A DNA stretch of 64,000 nt from contig JAJQIF010000028.1 in NCBI GenBank assembly GCA_021199355.1, forward strand, positions 1-64,000. Reading direction: 5' to 3'. The translations under genes were made by a program, and so were the position numbers. This stretch comes from Oscillospiraceae bacterium (GTDB taxonomy: Bacteria > Bacillota > Clostridia > Oscillospirales > Ruminococcaceae). Shown piece by piece: positions 1 to 8,300 of this stretch. How positions within the stretch are numbered: position 1 is the first letter of the stretch; each line of letters opens with the position of its first letter. The notes under the pieces were generated by a model. That model had not been told where the DNA came from and did no database searches. It worked only from the letters and a program-made list of their open reading frames with translations.

Positions 1-274
1 TTTTGATGTCTCTGCCACGCAAAATGGGTCTTATAATTTCAGCAGATTTTGGGTCCTGGGCGATAAGCTCGTCTTTCTTGGCGCCGGAAATGATGAAGGC
101 TTCGTTTTTGCCGGTCTTTATGCCGTAGTTAATGCTGATATTCCAATCTCTTAGCGGCGTGCCGACTGCCTCTATTTTGCGCCTTATGCTTTGCTCGATG
201 GGGTTGAGGATAACCCAGCTTTCTTCATTGTTGAAAGAACAGCTTGCGCTGTTTTGCCTAACAAAAACGCTCCA
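1..274 (-). CDS. Headless target-recognition domain of a type IIG / PglX-like methyltransferase (partial)
   Basis: On the minus strand a frame runs leftwards off the window with strong similarity (from memory of the family) to the TaqI/Eco57I-like C-terminal specificity domain of combined restriction-modification or BREX PglX enzymes. Blocks seen are ESWVILNPIEQSI, IEAVGTPLRDW, YGIKTGKNEAFII and AEIIRPILRGRDIK. The frame is closed at its 5' end by a TAA at 277-275, and there is no ATG or GTG before the conserved region, so the methylase part is absent. The first residues correspond to the stretch just before the specificity domain in full-length enzymes, which is where cassette swaps occur. 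It is divergent from a Mpi-type invertase 24 bp away, so I read it as a silent cassette rather than random decay. The full-length partner is not in the window. Confidence 0.75.
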
Positions 275-294
275 TTAAAATGTAAAGGAGCGTT
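266..294. repeat. 8-bp inverted repeat in front of the invertase gene
   Basis: AACGCTCC (266-273) and GGAGCGTT (287-294) form a perfect inverted repeat with a 13-base loop. The right arm contains the ribosome-binding site (AAAGGAG) of the invertase that starts at 298, and the left arm lies at the broken end of the headless cassette. It could be a translational hairpin, an autoregulatory operator or part of a recombination site; the sequence alone does not decide. Confidence 0.5.
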
Positions 295-297
295 AAG

Positions 298-891
298 ATG
301 AATTACGGTTATATTCGTGTGAGCAGTGATAAGCAGACGGTCGAAAATCAGAGGTTTGAAATTCTGACTTTCTGCGAGAGAAATGAGCTTAAAATTGATG
401 GCTGGATTGAAGAAACGATAAGCGGAACCAAGAATTATGACGTACGGAAGCTCGGAAAATTGCTTGATAAGGTCAAAAAGGACGACCTAATTATCTGCTC
501 TGAGCTGTCGAGACTCGGAAGAAATCTGTTCATGATAATGGAGATTCTGAATCAGTGTATGATGAAAGAATGTCGGGTCTGGACGATAAAAGACGGATAT
601 AGATTGGGCGATGATATTCAAAGCAAGGTTCTGGCATTTGCGTTTGGACTGTCCGCGGAAATCGAAAGGAATCTAATCAGTCAGCGCACAACTGAAGCTC
701 TTAAAAGGAAGAGAGCCGAGGGAGTGGTTCTCGGAAGACCGAAAGGGAGCAAGTCGGGAAAGGTGAAGCTTTCCGGCAAAGAAGATATAATCCGTGACCT
801 CCGGGCACAAGGCGTCACAATAAGCGAAATTGCAAGGATATATAAGGTAAACCGTAATACGGTGAGCAAGTTTATTAGTGAGCGGTTATGA
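298..891 (+). CDS. Mpi-type serine site-specific recombinase (DNA invertase)
   Basis: A 197-residue small serine recombinase. The resolvase/invertase catalytic domain covers about residues 2-140: YIRVSSDKQT carries the nucleophile Ser9, SRLGRN supplies arginines, and the long E-helix motif is AFAFGLSAEIERNLISQRT. After GVVLGRPKGSK comes a C-terminal DNA-binding helix-turn-helix (about 160-197). The wording of these motifs closely follows Mpi, the master DNA invertase of Bacteroides fragilis, and its Firmicute relatives. The start at 298 has a good Shine-Dalgarno (AAAGGAG). It is divergent from the headless specificity cassette, which suggests it inverts DNA to swap target-recognition domains. 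That role is inference from context; family membership is clear. Confidence 0.9.
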   Translation: MNYGYIRVSSDKQTVENQRFEILTFCERNELKIDGWIEETISGTKNYDVRKLGKLLDKVKKDDLIICSELSRLGRNLFMIMEILNQCMMKECRVWTIKDGYRLGDDIQSKVLAFAFGLSAEIERNLISQRTTEALKRKRAEGVVLGRPKGSKSGKVKLSGKEDIIRDLRAQGVTISEIARIYKVNRNTVSKFISERL

Positions 892-995
892 AGTGTCAGC
901 ATTAGAATTTGTCGTGATCTTATTTCGCAAAGTACATCACCAAGTTATGATGTCTTAGATGATCCGGCTTTTGTGCGTTATAAAAAATACTTTGA

Positions 996-1024
996 TTGAA
1001 AACAGAAAGTGATTGTGATATAAT
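996..1024 (+). promoter_or_regulatory. Orphan sigma-A promoter
   Basis: TTGAAA (996-1001), 17-bp spacer, TATAAT (1019-1024). No intact gene follows. Downstream is a Shine-Dalgarno-like AAAAAGGAG and an ATG at 1106 that opens only 15 codons. A second frame (1070-1198) has protein-like text such as YWTYQGKTLRDIRTEMEEQG but no in-frame start. Positions 1199-1389 hold nothing I can assign. Confidence 0.5.
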
Positions 1025-1069
1025 ATATTTTGCAAGAAAGTTAGCACGATAACACAAAATCATAATTGA

Positions 1070-1198
1070 ATCTATAGTTGCAATACTCAGAAAAAGGAGC
1101 CCTCCCATGCCCTCGCCGGACCTGCGTATTGGACCTATCAGGGCAAGACCCTGAGGGATATACGGACCGAGATGGAGGAGCAGGGGAGTTATAAGTAG
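1070..1198 (+). pseudogene. Possible remnant of a small gene
   Basis: An open frame of 42 codons between TGA (1067) and TAG (1196) reads like real protein (AYWTYQGKTLRDIRTEMEEQG) but lacks an in-frame start codon. A Shine-Dalgarno and an ATG at 1106 sit in the +1-related frame, as if one small indel broke a short gene. I do not recognise the family. This may be chance. Confidence 0.25.
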
Positions 1199-1389
1199 GA
1201 TTAGATACAACAACCCCGTCGCCACCCCAATCGCCACCACGCGTGGCAAATCAGTCCTATTATTCACCGAAAACCCATGAATATGTGGGGAAAGCTCGCC
1301 TCCCTTCATCAAAATGCCAACAAAAATCCTTGCGTTGTTGTCTGGTTTTTATGCGTTCGCACGAAATTATTCACTTTTGAGTAAAAATG

Positions 1390-1418
1390 TTGACAAGAAC
1401 TTTTCGGTGTGCTAAAAT
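1390..1418 (+). promoter_or_regulatory. Promoter of the pilus operon
   Basis: TTGACA (1390-1395), 17 bp, TAAAAT (1413-1418). Transcription should begin near 1425, leaving a leader of about 275 bases before the pilin start codon. Confidence 0.7.
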
Positions 1419-1426
1419 TTAAGTAA

Positions 1427-1566
1427 TTCGAAGCAGGGCACTTACCTTACTGAACATGGCATTCAGTGTGGGGGGGTAGTGCTTCTCCACGTCGCCAATA
1501 TTTAACCTCCAAAAGCAAAGTGTGACACAATGATGTGTCCACGTGAGTTGCTCTGGAGGTTTTTTG
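1427..1566 (+). promoter_or_regulatory. Structured 5' leader with terminator-shaped hairpin (candidate attenuator)
   Basis: Directly after the promoter, GAAGCA (1430-1435) can pair with TGCTTC (1480-1485) and enclose a perfect hairpin ACTGAA/TTCAGT (1449-1467). Then AACCTCC (1504-1510) with GGAGGTT (1555-1561), reinforced by GCAA/TTGC and an inner GACACA/TGTGTC stem, forms a long hairpin followed by a run of T. The terminator shape lies 135 bases upstream of the pilin gene. I could not match it to a known riboswitch class by eye. Confidence 0.5.
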
Positions 1567-1700
1567 TCTCCTGAGCACAACAGATTTGAGTGCTTTGTGG
1601 GACTTTTTTATTTCCACGGCATCAGATTCGGACAAAATCAGTCTAACAAAAGGATTCTTCCTCCAGAGTCCTTGCAAGAGGAAAGGAGCCGAACATAAAT

Positions 1701-3425
1701 ATGTTCAGAAACAATTCAGAAAGGGTAATGCAAATGAAAACATTCAGAAAGCTTCTGGCTATGGTCATGGCTGTAGTAATGGTAATGCTCGTCACTGTCA
1801 GCGCAGCTGCAGGTAGCACAGATACATACACCATAACCGTTAACGGCGACAAAACCGGACATACTTATGAGGCTTATCAGATTTTTGCAGGTGAAGTTGA
1901 TAGCACCGGAAAGACATTGTCGGATATAACCTGGGGAGCAGGCGTAAACAGTTCGGCTTTGCTCGACGCTTTGAAAAATGATACTACTTATGGCTCTTTG
2001 TTCACCAGTTGCACCGAAGCTGCGGATGTAGCTAGGGTACTTGCTGGTGACCAGTCAAGTGATGAGCTTGTCAAGCAGTTTGCTCAGTTGGCAAGTGAGC
2101 ATCTGACAACAGTCGCTGGCACGAGCACCGAGACTTCTAATTGTGTCTACGAAATTAAAGTTACCGGTTCAGGTTACTATCTGATTAAGGATAAGGATAA
2201 CACAGTAGGCAACGATGACGCTTATACAGATATCATCCTCGAAGTAGTTGCTGACGTTAATGTTACTGCTAAGGCTGAATATCCTTCTGCTTCCAAGACT
2301 GTTGACGAGATTGACGCCAACATCGGCGACACGGTAACATACACCATTACCGGCTCCATCCCGGACGTCAGTGCGTATACAACATATACCTATATCTTCC
2401 ATGATACTCTTTCTTCGGGCTTGGATTACAACGATGATATGGTTGTTACGCTCTATACCGGCACACTTGGCTCAGTATTAGGTTCATTCACAACTGGTAC
2501 AGATTACTATACATTGGTTGACGGTAAGCTCGCAGAAGTTACTGACACAACTGGAACTCCGGACGCAAATACTTTGTACTACACTGAAACCAGAGATTTA
2601 GATTCTACTACTACGGAGTACACATTAACTAAGGGCACAGATACTGATGGCAACACAACATTAGATGTAACCATCAACGGCGCCAAGAGCTACAGCCAGT
2701 CCTGCCTGGTTATCACCTATACTGCTGATCTGAATGAAAAGGCTGTTAAGGGCGGTTCAGGAAACGACAATAAGGTTTATATCGAGTACACAAACAACCC
2801 GAATACCGGAGAAAACGGAAAGACCAACGAGCAGAAGGTTGTCACCTTCACCTTTGAGCTGGATGTAACCAAGGTTGACGGTACAGATAATGCTAAAGTG
2901 CTCGAGGGTGCACAGTTCATACTTTACAAAGAAGATGGTTCTGATACTTATTATGCAACTGCAACTGTAGATAATGGAGTTTATACTATAACCGGTTGGA
3001 CTGATGAGGATAACACAGGAACTTCTAACCCCGCCACTACTTTTGAATCTACAAGCGCCGGTACCTTCAATATCGTAGGTCTTGACCAGGGTACTTACTA
3101 CCTCAAGGAAGTCAAGGCTCCTGACGGATATAACACTCTGGATAATCCTATCACGATTATAATCACTGCTGAATATGAAGATACTGACGGTGATGGTATT
3201 GAGGATTCTATTAAGACGTTGACCGCAACAGCTGATACTAAGGATTTGACTACGGATAAGGATTCCGGTAAGATCACTTCTCAGGTTGAGAATAATGCTG
3301 GTTCCAAGATGCCTTCTACGGGTGGTATCGGTGTTGGGGTGTTCTTTGTCGGCGGCGTGGCGCTTATTGTGGTTGCGCTGGGGGCTTTGACTGTACTTAA
3401 GCTCAGAGGTAAGAAGACCAATTAA
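1701..3425 (+). CDS. Sortase-anchored backbone pilin (SpaH/EbpB type)
   Basis: A 574-residue surface protein with an N-terminal signal sequence (Lys/Arg at 13-17, hydrophobic 18-36). It has the pilin start YTITVNGDKTGHTYEAYQIF, a pilin-motif region YPSASKTVDE near 194-203 where Lys199 is the probable linking lysine, and a SpaA-type isopeptide domain with the E-box YYLKEVKAPDGYN near 465. The C-terminal sorting signal is MPSTGG at 537, then a membrane helix and RGKK. The motif begins with Met rather than Leu. Start 1701 has AAAGGAG 12 bases upstream; ATG at 1728 or 1734 are alternatives that shorten only the signal peptide. It is first in an operon with its sortase, signal peptidase and tip adhesin, so it is the likely shaft subunit. 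Confidence 0.88.
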   Translation: MFRNNSERVMQMKTFRKLLAMVMAVVMVMLVTVSAAAGSTDTYTITVNGDKTGHTYEAYQIFAGEVDSTGKTLSDITWGAGVNSSALLDALKNDTTYGSLFTSCTEAADVARVLAGDQSSDELVKQFAQLASEHLTTVAGTSTETSNCVYEIKVTGSGYYLIKDKDNTVGNDDAYTDIILEVVADVNVTAKAEYPSASKTVDEIDANIGDTVTYTITGSIPDVSAYTTYTYIFHDTLSSGLDYNDDMVVTLYTGTLGSVLGSFTTGTDYYTLVDGKLAEVTDTTGTPDANTLYYTETRDLDSTTTEYTLTKGTDTDGNTTLDVTINGAKSYSQSCLVITYTADLNEKAVKGGSGNDNKVYIEYTNNPNTGENGKTNEQKVVTFTFELDVTKVDGTDNAKVLEGAQFILYKEDGSDTYYATATVDNGVYTITGWTDEDNTGTSNPATTFESTSAGTFNIVGLDQGTYYLKEVKAPDGYNTLDNPITIIITAEYEDTDGDGIEDSIKTLTATADTKDLTTDKDSGKITSQVENNAGSKMPSTGGIGVGVFFVGGVALIVVALGALTVLKLRGKKTN

Positions 3426-3449
3426 TTCCTTGGCAAACAGGTTGGTGCG

Positions 3450-4298
3450 ATGAAAAAAGAGAAGTCTGTAAAACGCGATAAGCTCTCCACGTGGCTGTTG
3501 GTGGTGGCGCTCTTTGTGGGCTTGATAATACTCTTCTATCCGTCGGTGAGCAACTGGTGGAACGACAGGGTAAGCTCGAAGGCTGTCGCCACCTATGACG
3601 CGGCTGTCGCCAACCTTGATACAAGTGATTATTCAGCATATTTTGAAGCGGCTGAGGATTATAACGAAAGACTTTATGAAGTCGGCTCGGAAAGAGCACT
3701 TCTCAAGCCGGAGCTCGTGGGCGATGACTATTGGGACCTCCTGGACGTCACCGGGACGGGAGTTATGGGCTATATCACCATCGAAAAGATCGGCGTCCAG
3801 CTCCCCATTTATCACGGCACCGACAGCGGAACTCTCCAGACTGCCGCAGGGCATCTTGAGGGGACCAGTCTCCCCGTAGGAGGGGAATCGACCCACTGCG
3901 TCATCTCCGCCCACAGAGGTCTCCCGTCGGCGAAGCTCTTCACAGACCTTGACGACCTCGAGGTGGGGGACATATTCACGCTGACAATTCTGGGCGAGGT
4001 TCTCACGTATGAGGTCGATAAAATAAGCATCGTTCTCCCGACCGAGGAGGAATACCTCTATATCGAGGACGGCGAGGACTATGTGACGCTCATGACCTGC
4101 ACGCCCTATGGAGTGAATACCCACAGGCTTTTGGTGCGGGGGAAGAGAACTGACAACACCGAAAGCAGGATTATCTATGTCACGGCGGATGCATACAAGG
4201 TGGATTCGCTGATTGTGGCGCCGCTGATAGCCCTGCCGATACTTTTAGTGCTTCTGGTCGTACTTCTTGTCATGACCCGCAAGAAAAAGAGCAGATAG
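3450..4298 (+). CDS. Class C (pilin-polymerising) sortase
   Basis: A 282-residue transpeptidase expected to join pilin subunits through their sorting signals on the outer membrane face. Visible are an N-terminal membrane helix (14-31), the catalytic His155 (VISAHRG), Cys217 in TLMTCTPYGVNTH and Arg226 in HRLLVRGK, plus a second C-terminal helix (about 252-275). The TPYGVNTHRLLVRG wording and the two helices are typical of class C. An acidic and aromatic DDYWD segment before the domain (92-96) may be the lid. It lies 24 bp after the pilin gene and is followed 14 bp later by the coiled-coil gene. Confidence 0.93.
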   Translation: MKKEKSVKRDKLSTWLLVVALFVGLIILFYPSVSNWWNDRVSSKAVATYDAAVANLDTSDYSAYFEAAEDYNERLYEVGSERALLKPELVGDDYWDLLDVTGTGVMGYITIEKIGVQLPIYHGTDSGTLQTAAGHLEGTSLPVGGESTHCVISAHRGLPSAKLFTDLDDLEVGDIFTLTILGEVLTYEVDKISIVLPTEEEYLYIEDGEDYVTLMTCTPYGVNTHRLLVRGKRTDNTESRIIYVTADAYKVDSLIVAPLIALPILLVLLVVLLVMTRKKKSR

Positions 4299-4312
4299 GA
4301 AAGGCGTATAAA

Positions 4313-4705
4313 ATGGCGGATAAAGAACTTCGCAAGATGAATCGCACCGAGCTTATCGAGATCATCTATACCCTCAAGCAGAACGACACTCTTTTGCGCA
4401 AGGAAAACGATGAGCTGAAGGATCAGCTTGAAGACAAAACCATCCGCATTGATAACGCAGGATCTATCGCCGAAGCGGCTCTGAGCCTCAATCGAGTGTT
4501 TGAGGACGCCGAGAACGCCTCGAAGCAGTATCTTGAATCCGCAAAGTCCGAGGCGGACAGGATAATCGAGGACGCAAAGGCGCAGGCGGCGGGAATCCTT
4601 TCGGACACAGAGCAGAGAATTATAAACGTACTCAAAAAATATCCGGAGCTTGCCGAATATCTTGACCGTGAACAAAAAGGAGCGGCTGATGAGCGACAGG
4701 AGTGA
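4313..4705 (+). CDS. Small coiled-coil protein of the pilus operon
   Basis: A 130-residue, highly charged protein with no signal peptide or membrane segment, so it is probably cytoplasmic. Residues 5-50 (LRKENDELKDQLEDK) and 60-115 (SAKSEADRIIEDAKAQAAG) look like long coiled coils, reminiscent in composition of DivIVA-like or ATP-synthase b-like helices. I do not recognise a specific family. It sits between the sortase and the signal peptidase and overlaps the latter by 17 bp, which implies translational coupling and a role in pilus export or assembly. That role is inference only. Confidence 0.7.
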   Translation: MADKELRKMNRTELIEIIYTLKQNDTLLRKENDELKDQLEDKTIRIDNAGSIAEAALSLNRVFEDAENASKQYLESAKSEADRIIEDAKAQAAGILSDTEQRIINVLKKYPELAEYLDREQKGAADERQE

Positions 4706-5285
4706 TCTCATCGAAACTGCGTCTATTCCGAGCGATGAGGAAATAGACGCCGAGCGTGAACGACTTAAATACCGCAAGAAATATATGCACGCCCTCACAT
4801 CGACCGTGTATGTGCTCGTCATAGTGGCGGCGGTGTCGGTGCTCTTGGCGACAATTTTCCTCCCGGTTCTGCAGGTTTCGGGCACAAGCATGGAGCCGAC
4901 GCTCGAGGACGGGGACATCATCGTCCTTCTGAGCACAGGAGACTTCCAGACCGGCGATCTTGTAGGGTTCTATTATCAGAATAAGCTCCTCCTCAAGCGT
5001 GTCATAGGACAGCCGGGAGACATAATAAATATTGACGACGACGGAAACGTCTATGTAAACGACGTGCTCATTGATGAGCCGTATGTCACGGAAAAAGCCC
5101 TCGGAGAAACAGATATAACATATCCTTATCAGGTGCCGGAAAACAGATACTTTATCATGGGCGACAACAGAGCCACATCTGTGGATTCGCGTTCGAGCGC
5201 GATCGGATGCATCGAAGCCGAGCAGATAGTTGGCAAGGTAATCATGAGGATATATCCACTGAACAGAATCTCTTTGATAAGCTGA
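4689..5285 (+). CDS. lepB: Signal peptidase I dedicated to the pilus locus
   Basis: A 198-residue type I signal peptidase. It has an N-terminal cytoplasmic segment, one membrane helix (about 38-60), the nucleophile Ser67 in SGTSMEPTL, the general-base Lys103 in LLKRVIGQPGD, and the C-terminal box MGDNRATSVDSR (GDNR...S.DSR). It should remove signal peptides from exported pilins. The start at 4689 is chosen because AAAGGAG lies 7 bases upstream and the family alignment begins there; it overlaps the preceding gene. Pilus operons often carry their own signal peptidase, which agrees with the context. Confidence 0.93.
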   Translation: MSDRSDLIETASIPSDEEIDAERERLKYRKKYMHALTSTVYVLVIVAAVSVLLATIFLPVLQVSGTSMEPTLEDGDIIVLLSTGDFQTGDLVGFYYQNKLLLKRVIGQPGDIINIDDDGNVYVNDVLIDEPYVTEKALGETDITYPYQVPENRYFIMGDNRATSVDSRSSAIGCIEAEQIVGKVIMRIYPLNRISLIS

Positions 5286-5317
5286 CATCATAAGCGAGCA
5301 GGAAAGCGGGTGATGAC

Positions 5318-8300
5318 ATGCAGAATTTATTGATAGGTTGTATAGAAAAAATCAGAAGCGAAAGATCAGCCCGGCATAAGCTTGCGTGCATCATGCTGGT
5401 TCTTTCGCTTATTGTTGTTATATGCGTATATTGGCAGTTAAAGCTCACCGGCGTCGCCCTTGTGAATGAATATTATTGCGGTGTGGAGGAGCATGTCCAC
5501 ACCGATGAATGCTATGAATATGTACTCGCCTGTGGCTTGGAAGAGAGCGAAGCGAATGAAGAATCAGAGACAACAGAAATTACAGAAGCAAACGAAGAAG
5601 CTGATGGAACAGCCGAAAAAGTTGAAGCAGCAGAAGTAACCGGACATGTCCATACGGAAGAGTGCTATGAGTTGCAGCTCGTCTGTGGACTTGAAGAGCA
5701 CACACATTCTGTCGAATGCCTTATAGACCAATCAGCAGACCTTGAAACCGCTGAAATCTGGGAGGCAACACTTCCCTCCCTCACCGGAGTCTGGGATGAC
5801 GACCTTATCTTGGTTGCACGTAGTCAGATCGGTTATTCCGAATCCACCGACAATTACGTCATCTCCGAAGACGGCGTGACACTCAAGGGTTACACACGCT
5901 ACGGCGAATGGGCTGGCAATCCCTATGGCGACTGGGACGCAATGTTCGTGTCCTTCTGCCTGAACTATGCCGGAATATCAAGAGATGTCTTCCCTGAATC
6001 CACCGGCGCATATGCTTGGTCGGTTGAACTCAGGAACATGAAGCTCTATACCGATTCGAATGATGATTACATTCCCGAGCCCGGAAGCCTTGTCTTCTTT
6101 GACAAGGACTCTGACGGCAAGATTGACCATGTCGGAATTGTAAGCTTTTCGGACAGCTCGGTTGTAACCGTCATCGAGGGCAACTATAACGACGCCGTCT
6201 GGGAAAACACCTACGCCAGAGTTGGCAATGCTGCGATAATCGGTTATGGCATTCTGCCAAAGCAGTATGCTGCAGAAGAGATTTATGACGAAGCTTCTGA
6301 GGACGAAGTTACACTGGATGACGAAGAAAATGTCGGAATGACCGACGAATCGACCGACAATTCGGATGAAGAAACCGTCAGCGAAGCTGAAACAATTGCG
6401 CTTGTTATGCAGACACTGACTGTTCAGGCGGATGACGCCGTAATCACAGTGAGTGGTCTTCTGCCTGGGAACGCTGTTGTTACTGCGGTTCCTGTTGACG
6501 TTGAAATCGACGGCAAGGAAGTCCTCTTGGCGTTTGATATTTCCATCATGTATCCGGACGCAAGCGGCGAAATGGTCGTCTTTGAGCCGAATGACGGTGC
6601 AATAACTGTTACCATAGAATCCCCGGAAATCACCGGCGGCAGTGATGTTTACTATGTCCCGGACGAAGGAGAGCCGGAGAAGCTTGACAATGAATCGGAG
6701 GACGGCACCATCGCCTTCGACGCCGAGCACTTCTCTACCTACGCTGTCACCAGCTCTGACACCATAGTCGCCACAGGAACCATCGCCAACGGCGAGGGTG
6801 TAGAAGACGCCATCACCTGGACAATCTACGAAGACGACACCGGAGCGAGAACGCTGGTATTTTCCGGCACGGGATCAATTCCAGACTATGCAAGTGAAAA
6901 TGCCGGTCAGCCTTGGTATAGCTACCGTTCTACCATCGGCACGCTTGTCCTTGAAGAGGGCATCACACGTGTAGGAAAGCAGGCATTCCATGGCAACTAC
7001 TTTACAGACATCCAGTTTGCAAGTACCGTAACTTCTATTGGCTCGTATGCCTTCTCCTATAGCCAGAAGCTTGAGACAGTGACAATACCTGAGACAATCA
7101 CTACAATTGAGTCATATGCGTTTGCTTATTCATATCATATCTATGAGGTAAACCTGTCCGAAGGCTTAGAAACCATCGGAGACTCGGCTTTCGGCGGCAA
7201 CTGCGGCAGCAGTGAGGACTGCAGTGAAACTGTAATCACAATACCCTCAACGGTTACAAGCATCGGTCAGTATCCATTTGCGAATGCGGCGAGGTATGAA
7301 GTAGCTGACGGAAATACAACATTCTCAGTCGACGAAGACGGTGTTCTTTATAGCTACGATGGCTCTATACTTATAGACTACCCGAAACGCCGCGTGGCTG
7401 ATTCCTGGACTGTTCCGGACACGGTCACCACAATCAGGCAAGGTGCGCTCCAGAATGTAAAAAATACAAACAAGATATATGTCAATCACCAGGTGACTAT
7501 ACCCACACAGTGCTTCCGTGACTCGAACTACACCTATGTTTACATTGCGGACGATGTGACTATTCCGACAACCTCAAGCCTCCTGTTCTACAATGACCCG
7601 TATCTGACAGAAGTTTACCTCCCTGAGAATACTAAACTTGTTATCAACAATCAGTACTTCGATTCTGATTCCCAGCTTGCAAGCCTGAAAATTCCGGAGG
7701 GAACAACCACCATAAATAATCTGGCTTTCAGCGGCACGACTAACCTCAGTACGCTATGCTATGATGCTACACATGTGACAACCATAAATTCAGGTTTGTT
7801 CGGCACCAGTACCATGCCCATGTTTGACCTGACTATCGGGACGAATGTCGATTATCTGGTGGCTAATTTCTCTTATATTCTTGCCCATGCGAGCTCGGTG
7901 ACTATTGAGGGCCCGAACGCTTTTTATATTGAAGATGGGGCGTTTGACAATGCGCCTGCTCCCTATACCGGTCTCTCCGGCTGGATTTATGTTGATGAAA
8001 ACGGGGTTATCTATACTCTTGATACCACTACAAACGAAGCGACTCTTTATTATGTCCCCGAGGATGTTACCGAGCTGACTGTTCCTGCAACCATCACTGA
8101 CAAGCTGGATGGGGACACCGATGTCACATTCACCGTCACCACAGTTGCAAAGAATGCCCTCAAGGATGCTTCAAGCCTATCAAGCGTCGTGTTTGGGGAT
8201 GTCTCCAACATCACCACCCTTGAAGCATATGCCCTGGCGAATGCACCTATCGAAAGCATAACCGACCAGGCAACCGGCACAACTGTAGATTCCGAAACTG

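Noticed and set aside
920-1312. Minus-strand frame of 130 codons with hydrophobic stretches
   Set aside because: No Shine-Dalgarno and no recognisable family; the opposite strand of part of it reads more like a gene remnant. Treated as chance.
4632-5291. 219-codon frame antisense to signal peptidase I
   Set aside because: It lies fully opposite a clear gene with all catalytic motifs; its composition is that of a reverse-strand shadow.
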